Origin: Melioribacter sp. | GTDB taxonomy: Bacteria > Bacteroidota > Ignavibacteria > Ignavibacteriales > Melioribacteraceae | DNA: 64,000 nt | NCBI GenBank assembly: GCA_023250955.1 | Contig: JAHEZQ010000009.1 | Span: forward strand, 1 to 64,000 | Reading direction: 5' to 3' | In this document: positions 37,876-47,967 of the stretch, piece after piece | Layout of the letters: the number at the start of each line of letters is the position of its first letter | Numbering within the stretch: position 1 is the stretch's first letter | Position numbers and translations under genes: made by a program | Notes under the pieces: model-generated | What the model was told of the DNA's origin: nothing | What the model saw: the letters and a program-made list of their open reading frames with translations, nothing else | Databases searched by the model: none

Positions 37876-39122
37876 ATAAATATTTTTTTTACTTTTTGAA
37901 TCCCTAGTATAAGTTTATCTATTTCTTCTTTTGTATTATAAAATACGAATGATGCACGTGCTGTTGCAGGCACATTAAATCTTGCCATAAGCGGCTGCGT
38001 ACAATGATGCCCTGTACGAATTGCTATTCCATCTGTATCAATAATGGTTCCTATATCATATGGATGTATTCCTTCTATTACGAACGAAACTACGGAAGCT
38101 TTCTCTTTCGCTGTTCCAATTATCCGTAAACCTTCTACTTGAGAAAGTTTTTCTGTGGCATAATCCAATAATATATTCTCATGAGCTACTAATTCATTTC
38201 TATCAAATTGATTTAGGTAATCAATCGCAGCGCCGAGACCAATGCCACCGGCAATATTAGGAGTTCCAGCTTCAAATTTTCTCGGCAGATCATCGAATGT
38301 AGTTTTTTCAAATGTTACTGTTCTAATCATATCCCCACCGCCCTGATACGGAGGCATCATTTCCAACCATTCTGTTTTACCGTAAAGTACACCAATGCCG
38401 GTTGGTCCAAAAACTTTATGGCCGGAGAATGCATAAAAATCTGCGTTGAGATCCTGCACATCAACTTTGAAATGCGGGACAGCTTGAGCGCCATCAAGAA
38501 GAACCGGAACTCCATGTGAGTGTGCTATCTCAATTATTTTTTTTACGGGATTGATGGTTCCTAATGAGTTGGAAATATGAACTACTGAAACAAGTTTCGT
38601 TTTTTCTGTGATCATTTTTTGATATGCTTCGAGATCAAGTTCACCGGAATCGCTGATTGGAATTACTTTCAAATTAATCTTTTTTCTATCACCCATTAAT
38701 TGCCAGGGAACAATGTTCGCATGATGTTCCATGTTCGATATGATTACTTCATCGCCATCTTTAAAATGTTTTGCTCTGCAAAGTGAAGAGGCAACAAGAT
38801 TAATCGCTTCGGTTGTTCCGCGTACAAAAATTATTTCCGAAGCGCTTAATGCATTAATTAATTCTTTTACCTTAAGGCGTGCAGTTTCATACTGCTCAGT
38901 TGCAAGTTCGCTTAAGAAATATAATCCGCGATGAATATTTGCATTATCGAAAGTATAATATTGAGTTAGTGCATCTATTACCGCTTGGGGTTTTTGTGAA
39001 GTAGCCGCATTATCGAGATAGACTAGCGGTTTCCCGTTAACCAATCGTTTTAAAATTGGGAAATCATTTCGAATTTCTTTTACATCAAATTTTCTTTTTA
39101 CTTCTGGAATTGTAGTCAACAT
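37872..39122 (-). CDS. sufS: Cysteine desulfurase SufS
   Basis: Takes sulfur from cysteine for cluster building using [13 protein letters not shown] near residue 36, the PLP Lys in [10 protein letters not shown], and the active Cys374 in [10 protein letters not shown] match group II desulfurases. 416 residues is normal. Group II enzymes usually hand sulfur to SufE or SufU; neither gene is in this operon. Confidence 0.95.
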   Translation of the reverse strand: MLTTIPEVKRKFDVKEIRNDFPILKRLVNGKPLVYLDNAATSQKPQAVIDALTQYYTFDNANIHRGLYFLSELATEQYETARLKVKELINALSASEIIFVRGTTEAINLVASSLCRAKHFKDGDEVIISNMEHHANIVPWQLMGDRKKINLKVIPISDSGELDLEAYQKMITEKTKLVSVVHISNSLGTINPVKKIIEIAHSHGVPVLLDGAQAVPHFKVDVQDLNADFYAFSGHKVFGPTGIGVLYGKTEWLEMMPPYQGGGDMIRTVTFEKTTFDDLPRKFEAGTPNIAGGIGLGAAIDYLNQFDRNELVAHENILLDYATEKLSQVEGLRIIGTAKEKASVVSFVIEGIHPYDIGTIIDTDGIAIRTGHHCTQPLMARFNVPATARASFVFYNTKEEIDKLILGIQKVKKIFI

Positions 39123-39161
39123 AAGAAATCCTTTATCACCTGATTATGTTCGGTATGACTT

Positions 39162-40508
39162 TTACACTTTATTTTCAATTTCAACTCTGTGCAAATGTTC
39201 AAATATCATGTGATTGAGCTGTTCTTTAAGAGGTTCAATCTTTATTGTATCAATTACATCATTAGCAAATGCTCTAATCAACATTGATTTTGCCAATTCT
39301 TGGGGAACACCGCGTGATCTGATATAAAACTCGGAAGTATCATCAAGATGCCCGACAGTTGCACCGTGAGAACATTTTACATCGTCGGCGAAAATTTCTA
39401 GTTGAGGTTTTGTATCAATAGTTGCCGTTTTAGAAAGTAAAATTGTTTTGTTCTGTTGATAAGCATTTGTCTTCTGAGCATCTTTTCTCACAATAATTTT
39501 TCCGTTAAAAACACCGCGCGAATTATCATCAAGAATTCCTTTGTAAAGTTCGTTGCTCATGCAGTTTGGTTTTGCGTGATCTATAAAGGTATGGTTATCA
39601 ACATGCTGTTTGCCGTGTGCAAGATATAATCCGTAATAATGTGTTTCGATGTTTTGATCATCATGTAAAGTATTGATATCGTTGCGGACAATAGCTCCGC
39701 CGAAATTTATGTTATAATGATTGAAGACACTGTTCTTCTTCTGAATCGCTTGTACTTTTTCAATATGAAATGATTCATCATTTTCGTTTTGAATTTTGTA
39801 AAAATCAACAATCGCATTTTCCTCGACATAAACTTCTGTAATTATATTGCTGAAATAAGTTTTGTTTCCGTAACCTCGATAATTTGTAATCACACTTACT
39901 TGCGAATTTTTCCCGGCTATAATTAAATTTCTTGGTACTGAAAGTACAAGATCATCCTTGCTTGTATTCAAAAACAGAACTTGAATTGGCTTTTCTAATA
40001 TCATTCCTTCAGGAACAATAACTACAAGTCCATCATAAGAGTAAGCAGTATTCAAAGCATTAAAAGCATTATCTATCTTCGAAAGATTATTTATGTACTT
40101 GCTAATAGAGTCTGGATTATTTTTTGTAACTCTATTTAGCCCGCCAACAATAACACCCTTGGGTAAATTACCGATCGTACTAAGTTCTTCTGCAAATAAT
40201 CCGTTTACAAAAACAATTAAGTGATAGTCAAAATCCTTAAACAAAAATTGTTTGATTTCTTCTTTCTTGATTTTCGGAAAAGTAGAAATCATCGCTGGAA
40301 TAAAATTCTGTTTCAGAATCGGTGTAACGTTTGTGTATTTCCATTCTTCATTTCGATTTGTTGGAAAACTAAGTTCCGCTAGATTTACTAAAGCATTCTT
40401 GCGTATGTCATGCAAGAACGATTTTGATTGACCGTTCAATTTATCTTCAAATGTTCTAAACCTTGAAACGTACCACTCGTTAGCACTTTTATGTTCAATA
40501 TTACTCAT
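39162..40508 (-). CDS. sufD: Fe-S cluster scaffold subunit SufD
   Basis: 448 residues of the SufB/SufD beta-helix family. NEEWKYTNVTPIL near the start and the C-terminal KCSHGATVGHL and FYIRSRGV are the SufD forms. It forms the SufBC2D scaffold with its neighbours; 12 bases separate it from sufC. Confidence 0.94.
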   Translation of the reverse strand: MSNIEHKSANEWYVSRFRTFEDKLNGQSKSFLHDIRKNALVNLAELSFPTNRNEEWKYTNVTPILKQNFIPAMISTFPKIKKEEIKQFLFKDFDYHLIVFVNGLFAEELSTIGNLPKGVIVGGLNRVTKNNPDSISKYINNLSKIDNAFNALNTAYSYDGLVVIVPEGMILEKPIQVLFLNTSKDDLVLSVPRNLIIAGKNSQVSVITNYRGYGNKTYFSNIITEVYVEENAIVDFYKIQNENDESFHIEKVQAIQKKNSVFNHYNINFGGAIVRNDINTLHDDQNIETHYYGLYLAHGKQHVDNHTFIDHAKPNCMSNELYKGILDDNSRGVFNGKIIVRKDAQKTNAYQQNKTILLSKTATIDTKPQLEIFADDVKCSHGATVGHLDDTSEFYIRSRGVPQELAKSMLIRAFANDVIDTIKIEPLKEQLNHMIFEHLHRVEIENKV

Positions 40509-40520
40509 TTTGTTTTCCGA

Positions 40521-41285
40521 TCATACTTTTTCAGTTTCAAATTCTTTTGTCTTGATCCAATCATAACCTTTTTCTTCAAGTTCCAGAGCTAATTCTTTCC
40601 CGCCGGATTTAATAATTCTTCCTTTCGAAAGTACATGGACAAAATCGGGTTGTATATAATTAAGTAATCTTTGATAATGAGTTACAACCAAGAACGCATT
40701 GTTTGGATTTCTATAAATGTTTACACCGTTTGAAACAATCCGTAGAGCGTCAATATCAAGCCCGGAATCTGTTTCATCAAGAAGAACAAATTTCGGTTCA
40801 AGCATAAGCATTTGAAAAATTTCATTTCGTTTCTTCTCCCCGCCGGAGAATCCAACATTTACTGCACGACTGATAAGGGTATCATCTAAACCCAAAACTT
40901 TTGCTTTGTCTTTTATACGATCTAGAAATTCTTTAGGCGTCAGTTCTGCTAGGTTATTATACTTTCTAATTTCATTCAAAGCTGTTTTCAAAAAAGTTGC
41001 ATTACTGATTCCGGGAATTTCAATCGGATATTGAAAAGCTAAGAACAGACCTTCACGTGCGCGTGTTTCGGGATCCATATCCAACAGATCTTTTCCCTCA
41101 AACAATACAGTTCCATTCGTTACTTCATAACTCTTATTTCCTGTTAAAACATTTGCAAGTGTACTTTTTCCGGAACCGTTTGGACCCATAATTGCATGTA
41201 CTTCGCCTGTTTTAATTTCAAGATTAATTCCTTTAAGGATTTCTTTACCATCAACATTAGCATGCAAATTTTTTATTGATAACAT
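40521..41285 (-). CDS. sufC: SUF ATPase SufC
   Basis: ABC-type ATPase of the SufBC2D complex. Walker A GPNGSGKST near residue 34, signature FSGGEKKRNE, and Walker B FVLLDETDSGLD are intact. AGGAG five bases before the ATG at 41285 sets the start ten codons inside the longest frame (254 residues). Confidence 0.96.
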   Translation of the reverse strand: MLSIKNLHANVDGKEILKGINLEIKTGEVHAIMGPNGSGKSTLANVLTGNKSYEVTNGTVLFEGKDLLDMDPETRAREGLFLAFQYPIEIPGISNATFLKTALNEIRKYNNLAELTPKEFLDRIKDKAKVLGLDDTLISRAVNVGFSGGEKKRNEIFQMLMLEPKFVLLDETDSGLDIDALRIVSNGVNIYRNPNNAFLVVTHYQRLLNYIQPDFVHVLSKGRIIKSGGKELALELEEKGYDWIKTKEFETEKV

Positions 41286-41303
41286 CTTTACTCCTTTGCC
41301 CTC

Positions 41304-41358
41304 CGCCGTTAGCATCAGCTATCAGCATTTATTAATAATTCAAAATTCATAATTTATA
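41304..41358 (-). repeat. sufB-sufC spacer with a TGCTGATAGCTGAT repeat and an AT-rich repeat
   Basis: On the minus strand TGCTGATAGCTGATGCTAAC (about 41327-41308) shares its 14-base core, bar one base, with the copy in the T9SS gene at 30.5 kb. Next to it lies AATTCAAAATTCATAATTTA, an AT-rich unit resembling the spacer at 49.5 kb. Confidence 0.5.
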
Positions 41359-41359
41359 A

Positions 41360-42847
41360 TTACCCAACGCTTCCTTCTAGACTAATCGCCAGTAGTTTCT
41401 GAGCTTCAACTGCAAATTCCATCGGTAATTCCTTAAATACTTCTTTACAAAAACCGTTCACAATCATATTAACGGCATCCTCAGTTGATATTCCTCGTTG
41501 ATTTAAATAAAAGATTTGGTCTTCTCCAATTTTGGAAGTAGTTGCTTCGTGCTCAACCTTTGATGATTCATTCTCAACTTCGATATACGGAAATGTATGA
41601 GCGCCGCATTTATCGCTCATCAGCATTGAATCACATTGAGTGTAGTTGCGCGAACCTTCAGCATTTTTCCCAATCTTAATTAATCCGCGATAGGAATTGT
41701 TGCTGAATCCGGCAGAAATACCTTTTGAAACAACAGTGCTTTTTGTGTTCTTGCCGAGATGAATCATTTTTGTTCCGGTATCTGCTTGTTGATAATTATT
41801 TGTAACCGCTACCGAATAAAATTCTCCAACTGAGTTATCACCTTGCAGAATACAGCTTGGATATTTCCATGTAATAGCAGAACCGGTTTCAACTTGCGTC
41901 CATGATATTTTTGAATTTTTTCCTCTGCAAGCTCCGCGCTTTGTAACAAAATTGTAAATGCCGCCCTTACCTTCTTTATCACCCGGATACCAATTTTGAA
42001 CAGTAGAATATTTCATCTCTGCATTATCCATAGTCACTAATTCTACAACGGCAGCATGCAATTGATTGTTGTCGCGTATTGGTGCAGTGCATCCTTCAAG
42101 ATAACTTACATAAGCTCCCTCTTCAGCAACTATCAATGTACGTTCAAACTGTCCTGTGTCTTGTGAGTTAATTCTAAAGTATGTTGATAGTTCCATTGGG
42201 CAACGAACACCTTTTGGGATCCAAACAAATGAACCATCACTAAATACTGCGGCATTTAATGATGCGTAAAAATTATCTGTGTAAGGAACAACAGAACCCA
42301 AATATTTTTTTATCAGCTCTGGATGTTCTTTAACGGCTTCAGAGATCGAACAAAAAATAATTCCCTTCTCTTTCAATGATTCTCTAAATGTTGTAGCAAC
42401 AGAAACAGAATCGAAGACTGCATCAACAGCGACACCCGCTAAAAGTTTTTGTTCTCCTAGAGGAATACCAAGTTTTTCAAATGTCTTTAATAATTCAGGA
42501 TCAACTTCATCAAGAGAATTTAATTTTGGTTTTTGTTTTGGTGCAGAATAATAACTGATATCCTGAAAATTAATTTTAGGATAATGGACATTTGGCCAGT
42601 TTGGTTCTTCCATTTTCTGCCAATAACGAAATGCTTTCAATCGCCATTCGGTCATCCATTCCGGTTCGTTCTTTTTCTTAGAGATCATACGAACAACATC
42701 TTCATTCAATCCTTTTGCTGCGGTTTCTGATTCAATATCTGTAATGAAACCCCATTTATATTCAGAACTTGTCAGATCGTCCAAAACTTTCATATCATCG
42801 CTACTTGTTTCAGTGGAAATCGTCTTTTTTTCTTCAATTTCATTCAT
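41360..42847 (-). CDS. sufB: Fe-S cluster scaffold SufB
   Basis: 495 residues and the first gene of the suf operon. Diagnostic segments include GVPLGEQ-like [46 protein letters not shown] and [13 protein letters not shown], then EHEATTSKI. The order B-C-D-S continues into sufT, the bacilliredoxin and the Rrf2 regulator. Confidence 0.97.
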   Translation of the reverse strand: MNEIEEKKTISTETSSDDMKVLDDLTSSEYKWGFITDIESETAAKGLNEDVVRMISKKKNEPEWMTEWRLKAFRYWQKMEEPNWPNVHYPKINFQDISYYSAPKQKPKLNSLDEVDPELLKTFEKLGIPLGEQKLLAGVAVDAVFDSVSVATTFRESLKEKGIIFCSISEAVKEHPELIKKYLGSVVPYTDNFYASLNAAVFSDGSFVWIPKGVRCPMELSTYFRINSQDTGQFERTLIVAEEGAYVSYLEGCTAPIRDNNQLHAAVVELVTMDNAEMKYSTVQNWYPGDKEGKGGIYNFVTKRGACRGKNSKISWTQVETGSAITWKYPSCILQGDNSVGEFYSVAVTNNYQQADTGTKMIHLGKNTKSTVVSKGISAGFSNNSYRGLIKIGKNAEGSRNYTQCDSMLMSDKCGAHTFPYIEVENESSKVEHEATTSKIGEDQIFYLNQRGISTEDAVNMIVNGFCKEVFKELPMEFAVEAQKLLAISLEGSVG

Positions 42848-42875
42848 TTTTTGCTACTTTCAATATTTTACTATT

Positions 42876-42907
42876 CAAAGCTATTCTATCTGGAAAATAA
42901 AGTCAAG
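42876..42907 (-). promoter_or_regulatory. Promoter of the suf operon
   Basis: On the minus strand CTTGAC (42907-42902) and TAGCTTTG (42883-42876), separated so that the pair fits both TTGACt-N17 and the Bacteroidota TTG-N20-TAnnTTTG layouts. The sufB ATG is about 30 bases further on. No clear dyad operator for Rrf2 could be identified by eye. Confidence 0.6.
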
Positions 42908-42909
42908 AT

Positions 42910-42942
42910 TAAAAATAAAACGATTTCCGTCGCTAAATCGTT
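42910..42942 (-). terminator. Terminator after rlmB
   Basis: AACGATTT (42919-42926) pairs with AAATCGTT (42935-42942) around an eight-base loop; the minus strand continues TTTTATTTTT. It separates rlmB from the suf promoter. Confidence 0.78.
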
Positions 42943-42955
42943 CCCAAAACAAAAA

Positions 42956-43690
42956 TTAAATCAATGTTCTTTGGCGGTTAATTTCGAAGAGTAAAACACC
43001 TGTGGAAACAGAAACATTAAGAGAATCAATCTTACCTTTCATCGGGATTTTAATAAGGAAGTCGCAATTTTCTGCAACAAGTTTTCGAATTCCTTTTTCT
43101 TCATTACCAACGATTAATGCTAAAGGCATTTTATAATCCAATTCCGTATAATTTTTTGAGTCGGCAGTTAAATGAGAACCGGCAATCCAGAATTCTTCTT
43201 TCTTTAACTTTTCAATTGCGTGGACAAGATTATTTACTTTGCAGATTTTGAGATGGGAGACTGCCCCAGCAGAGATTTTTTCTGCTGTATCTGTTATTGG
43301 TGCACTCTGGTTTGTAGTTACAATAATTCCATCTACTCCGGCGCATTCTGCAGTTCTTAAAATTGCACCTAAGTTGTGAGGATCTTGTATTGAATCTAAA
43401 ATTAATAACAATGGAAGTTTAGATTTCCTGGATTCTGATATAATTGCGTCTAACTCAAAATATTTTTGTGAACTTTTTAGTGCAATAACACCCTGTGCAT
43501 TTTGTCCTTCAGTAAGAGAATCAAATTTTTGAGTGGATAGTTGTGTAATCTTTATCCCACGTTTTTTTGCAGCAGAAAATATTTGGTCGACAACATCCCC
43601 ATGCTGACCAAAAGCGACATAAATTACTTCAAGTTCAACATCAGATTTAAGTGCTTCGAGTATTGGTTTGCGTCCAAATATTTTCAGCAT
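42956..43690 (-). CDS. rlmB: 23S rRNA Gm2251 2'-O-methyltransferase RlmB (TrmH/SpoU family)
   Basis: 244 residues. The substrate-binding domain (GRKPILEAL near the start) is followed by the SPOUT knot with LILDSIQDPHNLGAILRTAE (motif 1), IVGNEEKGI (motif 2) and the SLNVSVSTGVLLFE trefoil motif 3. An AAGGAGG five bases before the ATG is among the best Shine-Dalgarno sites in the window. It is the last gene of the ptsN-hisS string. Confidence 0.95.
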   Translation of the reverse strand: MLKIFGRKPILEALKSDVELEVIYVAFGQHGDVVDQIFSAAKKRGIKITQLSTQKFDSLTEGQNAQGVIALKSSQKYFELDAIISESRKSKLPLLLILDSIQDPHNLGAILRTAECAGVDGIIVTTNQSAPITDTAEKISAGAVSHLKICKVNNLVHAIEKLKKEEFWIAGSHLTADSKNYTELDYKMPLALIVGNEEKGIRKLVAENCDFLIKIPMKGKIDSLNVSVSTGVLLFEINRQRTLI

Positions 43691-43732
43691 AATTCCTCCT
43701 TGATCCTTTTAGAAGAAAAGAGAAGGTTAAAT

Positions 43733-44245
43733 TTATGAAGGAAAAGAAAATTCTTTTTCTGATACTTCAAATTTGCAAAAGAGACGATTGTTTTTCTTAT
43801 TCGTTTTGTATTGCTTGATCAATAAAATTTCTTTTTTATAAATGTTGAAATGAAATTCGCCGGTATTTATTGCCCCGTCTTGTTTAACTACATTCACTGT
43901 ATAATCACCAACTAAATCTTCAAAAAGCAATTCAGTCCTAGCTGGTTGCACTAATGGAACAACATTTGTCTTTGCTTTTAATCCCATCAAAATAAAGTTT
44001 AAAACGTTTTTATCTTTCACAACCTCAACTGATACTTCATAAGAAAAACTAATAAACTCAACTATAGTTTCTATTGCAAATACACAAAACTGCTTATTAA
44101 CCGACTCATCATACTTATAAAATGCTTTACAGATGTATTCAAGTTTATCTGGTTTTTTTAGCGGGATAGCGGCAATAGCAGTATGGGCTTTCTTTTTTCT
44201 TGTCTTGGGAAGTTTGGGAGTTACTTTAGGCTTTCGAAGAGACAA
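43733..44245 (-). CDS. Hypothetical protein between hisS and rlmB
   Basis: 170 residues with a very basic, Lys/Pro-rich N-terminus (residues 1-32) and an alpha/beta body with two long strands (VEFISFSYEVSVEVV, GEFHFNIYKKEILLI). No family recognised. The start is a TTG directly after the hisS TGA, with AAGGAG inside the hisS end, so it is translated right behind hisS. The reading frame and position argue for a real gene; a nucleic-acid-related role is only suggested by the basic tail and neighbours. Confidence 0.65.
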   Translation of the reverse strand: MSLRKPKVTPKLPKTRKKKAHTAIAAIPLKKPDKLEYICKAFYKYDESVNKQFCVFAIETIVEFISFSYEVSVEVVKDKNVLNFILMGLKAKTNVVPLVQPARTELLFEDLVGDYTVNVVKQDGAINTGEFHFNIYKKEILLIKQYKTNKKNNRLFCKFEVSEKEFSFPS

Positions 44246-45508
44246 TCATTTCTCCTTGATGCTCGCAAAAATTTGATCAAGATCGTTTTTAGAATAATTT
44301 TTCTGTTCGCTTTTGCTCATATTTTTCAAAACGATTTCGCCTTTACTGAATTCCTCTCCCCCTATAAATAAAACATATTTTGCATTTAATCTATTGGCTT
44401 CACGCATTTGTGCTTTAACACTTCTGCTTGAATAATCGAGATCAACTATTAGTCCTTTTCTTCTAAAATCAATAGCAGTTTGATAAGTAAATTTTTCCAG
44501 CCCTTTTTCTATTGTAACTATAAACAAGTCAATCTTTTCATTATTAAGCAAAAATGATTTTTCGTTTTCGCATGCGAGTAAAATTCTTTCCATACCCGCA
44601 GCAAAACCAACTCCAGGGGTTTCGCTTCCGCCGAGTTCTTTAACGAGTAGATTATATCTTCCACCGCCGCATAATGCGCTTTGCGAACCAACACTTCCGC
44701 TTACAATTTCGAAAGTTGTGTGAGTATAATAATCAAGTCCACGTACAAGTTTTGTATCAACCTCAAATGGAATTTTGGTTGATAGCAAAGTTTGTTTTAC
44801 TTTTTCGAAGTGCTGTAAACTTTCATCATCAAGGAATTCTATAAGCAACGGAGCGTTTTCCATTATTCTCTGATCGATCTCTTCTTTACTATCAAATATC
44901 CGCATGATGTTTGTATCAAATCTTTTTCTGCTTTCTGATGAAAGTTTGTTCAGATGAGGTTCAACATATTGGCGTAAAACTTTTTTATAATTTTCCCGGG
45001 ATTCAGGAACACCAAGCGAATTAATTTTTACAATCAAATTTTTTAAGCCGAGGCGGATAAAAATATCATAAGCCATAATTATCATTTCGGCATCAAGCAA
45101 TGGATCATTACTCCCTAAAGCTTCGGCACCAAATTGATGGAACTGTCTAAATCTTCCGGCTTGCGGGCGTTCTTGACGGAACATCGGACCGGCATAAAAA
45201 AGTTTATTAAGATTTTGTTTTTTATCTAAAGAATGTTCTATCAAAGCGCGAACAACTCCCGCGGTCATTTCAGGTCTTAAAGTAATACTATCCCCGCTTC
45301 GATCGATGAAGGTGTACATCTCTTTACTTACAATATCCGTAGCCTCTCCAATTCCTCGTGCAAAAAGAGAAGTCTCTTCAAAAATTGGAGTACGGATTTC
45401 TTTGTAATTAAATTGAGAAAAGACAGATTCAACAATAGATAAAAGAAAATTCCATTTAGGAATATCATTCGGAAGTATATCGCGGGTACCGGTTACAGCT
45501 TTAATCAT
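44246..45508 (-). CDS. hisS: Histidyl-tRNA synthetase
   Basis: Class II synthetase, 420 residues. GTRDILPND at the start, motif 2 FYAGPMFRQERPQAGRFRQF, the histidine-A motif LVRGLDYYTHTTFEI and GGGRYN are all present. It follows the PTS IIA gene by nine bases. Confidence 0.97.
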   Translation of the reverse strand: MIKAVTGTRDILPNDIPKWNFLLSIVESVFSQFNYKEIRTPIFEETSLFARGIGEATDIVSKEMYTFIDRSGDSITLRPEMTAGVVRALIEHSLDKKQNLNKLFYAGPMFRQERPQAGRFRQFHQFGAEALGSNDPLLDAEMIIMAYDIFIRLGLKNLIVKINSLGVPESRENYKKVLRQYVEPHLNKLSSESRKRFDTNIMRIFDSKEEIDQRIMENAPLLIEFLDDESLQHFEKVKQTLLSTKIPFEVDTKLVRGLDYYTHTTFEIVSGSVGSQSALCGGGRYNLLVKELGGSETPGVGFAAGMERILLACENEKSFLLNNEKIDLFIVTIEKGLEKFTYQTAIDFRRKGLIVDLDYSSRSVKAQMREANRLNAKYVLFIGGEEFSKGEIVLKNMSKSEQKNYSKNDLDQIFASIKEK

Positions 45509-45517
45509 GGAATAATA

Positions 45518-45991
45518 TTATGCTGTTTCAAAATATTGTTTTTCTTCGTTCTCGAAGAGTGAATAAATTTCTTCGGCAGTTTTTGCTTTTGAAAGACTTT
45601 CTCTAAATTCATCTTTGTTCATCATTCGAGAAATCCTGCTGAGCAATTTTATATGCGGACCAACTAAATTTTCTTTTCCAACCAAAAGAAAAACTAAGTT
45701 AACGGGTTGTTCATCGAGAGCTTGAAAATCAATTGGTTCATCAAGCTTTCCAAAAGCAGCTACGATTTCATTAACACTGTTTGTTTTTGCGTGCGGTATT
45801 GCAAAACCTTTCCCAACACCGGTTGACATGATCTTTTCTCTTTCATGAACTGCGTTGCGCATTTCATCCAATTCCTTTACACGTTCGTCGTTCTTAAATA
45901 AATCAACAAGTTCATTAATAACATCTGTCTTTTCTTTTCCTTGTAAAGAAGGAATAATCTTACTTACCTGTAGAATTTCGCAGATTTTCAT
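45518..45991 (-). CDS. PTS EIIA-type protein (PtsN/fructose IIA family)
   Basis: 157 residues of the EIIA(Fru/Ntr) fold with the phosphorylated His67 in GFAIPHAKT, and LVFLLVGKENLVGPHIKLLSRISR. No EIIB or EIIC gene is near, so a regulatory PtsN-like role is more likely than sugar uptake. It is the first gene of a string with hisS and rlmB. Confidence 0.9.
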   Translation of the reverse strand: MKICEILQVSKIIPSLQGKEKTDVINELVDLFKNDERVKELDEMRNAVHEREKIMSTGVGKGFAIPHAKTNSVNEIVAAFGKLDEPIDFQALDEQPVNLVFLLVGKENLVGPHIKLLSRISRMMNKDEFRESLSKAKTAEEIYSLFENEEKQYFETA

Positions 45992-46087
45992 TTACTGATC
46001 CTATAAATTACTAATTAACTAGCGGTAAATTTAACAAAGCAATAGTGTTAATCAAAATTAAGTTGCGGATTGATTATCGTATTTTTC

Positions 46088-46116
46088 TTGCAGCGTGAGA
46101 ATCCAAGCTGTAATTT
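46088..46116 (+). promoter_or_regulatory. Possible promoter of the 566-aa gene
   Basis: TTGCAG (46088-46093), a 17-base spacer and TAATTT (46111-46116), 44 bases before the ATG. Both boxes match only four of six bases. Confidence 0.35.
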
Positions 46117-46160
46117 TTCATTGTAAATTTTTCCAAACCTGTTAATAAGGATTATACCAC

Positions 46161-47861
46161 ATGGATATTCAGAACAAAACAGTTTTAGTGTTAGGCGGAT
46201 GGGGATTGGTAGGAAATGCCGTTATTAGAAAGCTAGTGCCAGAGAGACCTAAAAAAATAATTGTTACATCATTAAGAAAAGAAGAAGCGGAAGATGAGGT
46301 GGTTCGTCTTCAAAAAGAATTCTCCGATCTGCCAAAAAATTATTTTGTCCCATGGTGGGGTAATATTTTTGTCCGCCATGAATTTAAGGATCAAGACCGT
46401 TTTGAATTGCTTGCCGACCCAGAAAAAAGAAAAGTATTAATGCGCGATACAATGGAAGAATTAACCGATGAGATACTTCATAATTCATCCATTTATAAAT
46501 TACTAATTGAACACAAACCAGATATTATAATTGATTGTATAAACTCTGCAACAGGCATCGCTTATCAGGATGTTTACACAACATATCACCGGATAAAAAA
46601 AACAATTGAGAATAAATTACCTTTAGAAGAGCTCGCCTCTGAAACAGAAAAACTTCTTTGTACACTTTATACGCCTCAATTAATCCGTCACGTACAAATA
46701 CTTTATAATTCAATGAATAAAACTAAAACAGAAATTTATGTGAAGATTGGGACGAGCGGAACCGGTGGAATGGGATTGAATATTCCTTACACACACAGTG
46801 AAGAAAAACCTTCCCGCGTATTGTTAAGTAAATCTTCGGTTGCAGGTGCACATACATTACTTTTATTTTTGATGGGAAGAACTCCAGATGCACCAATTAC
46901 AAAAGAGATCAAACCGACCGCTGCTATTGCTTGGAAAAGAATTGAATTCGGTGAAATCAAAAAACAAGGAAAAGCTATTGAAGTTGTGGATGTATCTCTA
47001 GATCAAGCAGTTCCACTTCAAGATAAATTAGTATTAAAGCTTGATAAAAAATATAAATTAAGCGGAGAAAAACTAAAATCCGTTTTTATAGATACCGGTG
47101 AGAACGGCACATTTTCACGCGGTGAATTTGAAGCAATTACTGCCCAAGGCCAAATGGAATATGTTACACCTGAGGAGATCGCTGTTGATGCAATTTATGA
47201 AATAAAAGGCGGCAACACAGGTCATGATATCATTAACGCTCTTGATAATGCAACACTTGAGCCAACCTATCGCGCCGGTTTCTTGCAGCATTCCGCAGTT
47301 GATAAATTAGAAGAGTTGGAAAAAATTCATAATACCAACAGCGTTGCGTTCGAATTATTAGGCCCACCGAGATTGTCAAAATTATTACATGAAATAAATA
47401 TTTTAAAAGCAATTAGCGGCGGAATGAAACAAATAATAAAGGAAAATCCGTTTGATTTATCAAACAAAGCTCTTGATCTTCTAAAAAATAATCCGAAACT
47501 TAGAAATGAAATAATTTCAATTGGAATTCCAATACTGCTGGCCGATGGTAAATCGCTGTTACGCGGTAACGATATAAAAATTCCACCATTCCGCGGTGAT
47601 AACGAATTAGATATCAATCAAAAAAATATTGATATGTGGGCACATGACGGCTGGATAGATCTACGTGAATCAAACATGAGAGACTGGCAGGCGAGAATTA
47701 AAAAGATTATTGATGAGGCCGAAGGAATATCTCCGACAGATACAAGTTCAATGCACGTCCGTACAAAGAAATACTGGAATAATTTTGAAGTTATTGATAT
47801 TGGTAAAGTCGTAGGTTGGATATTTATTAAAGAAGAAAAAGGTGAACGGATGAAAGCGTGA
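46161..47861 (+). CDS. Unknown Rossmann-fold (SDR-like) protein, 566 aa
   Basis: The start VLVLGGWGLVGNAV (residues 8-21) is a dinucleotide-binding GxxGxxG turn, and IIIDCINSATG near 126 and KIGTSGTGGMGLNIPYTHSEE near 197 fit an SDR-like core. The remaining 300 residues do not match a family I can name and are mostly helical, ending in WMF-like WIFIKEEKGER. It is twice the length of normal SDRs. No Tyr-x3-Lys pair stands out at the usual place. It is monocistronic with a strong terminator. An NAD(P)-dependent enzyme is likely, substrate unknown. Confidence 0.7.
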   Translation: MDIQNKTVLVLGGWGLVGNAVIRKLVPERPKKIIVTSLRKEEAEDEVVRLQKEFSDLPKNYFVPWWGNIFVRHEFKDQDRFELLADPEKRKVLMRDTMEELTDEILHNSSIYKLLIEHKPDIIIDCINSATGIAYQDVYTTYHRIKKTIENKLPLEELASETEKLLCTLYTPQLIRHVQILYNSMNKTKTEIYVKIGTSGTGGMGLNIPYTHSEEKPSRVLLSKSSVAGAHTLLLFLMGRTPDAPITKEIKPTAAIAWKRIEFGEIKKQGKAIEVVDVSLDQAVPLQDKLVLKLDKKYKLSGEKLKSVFIDTGENGTFSRGEFEAITAQGQMEYVTPEEIAVDAIYEIKGGNTGHDIINALDNATLEPTYRAGFLQHSAVDKLEELEKIHNTNSVAFELLGPPRLSKLLHEINILKAISGGMKQIIKENPFDLSNKALDLLKNNPKLRNEIISIGIPILLADGKSLLRGNDIKIPPFRGDNELDINQKNIDMWAHDGWIDLRESNMRDWQARIKKIIDEAEGISPTDTSSMHVRTKKYWNNFEVIDIGKVVGWIFIKEEKGERMKA

Positions 47862-47901
47862 GGCAGCAATCAACTGTCAGAATTTAGCTACTGCTTTTTA
47901 T

Positions 47902-47930
47902 AAAGAATCCCGCTTATTGCGGGATTCTTT
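47902..47930. terminator. Bidirectional terminator
   Basis: AAAGAATCCCGC (47902-47913) pairs perfectly with GCGGGATTCTTT (47919-47930) around TTATT, between the convergent 566-aa gene and the small membrane protein gene. Confidence 0.9.
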
Positions 47931-47967
47931 ATATAGAAATATTTCGTAAAATAATTTAGAATTATTA

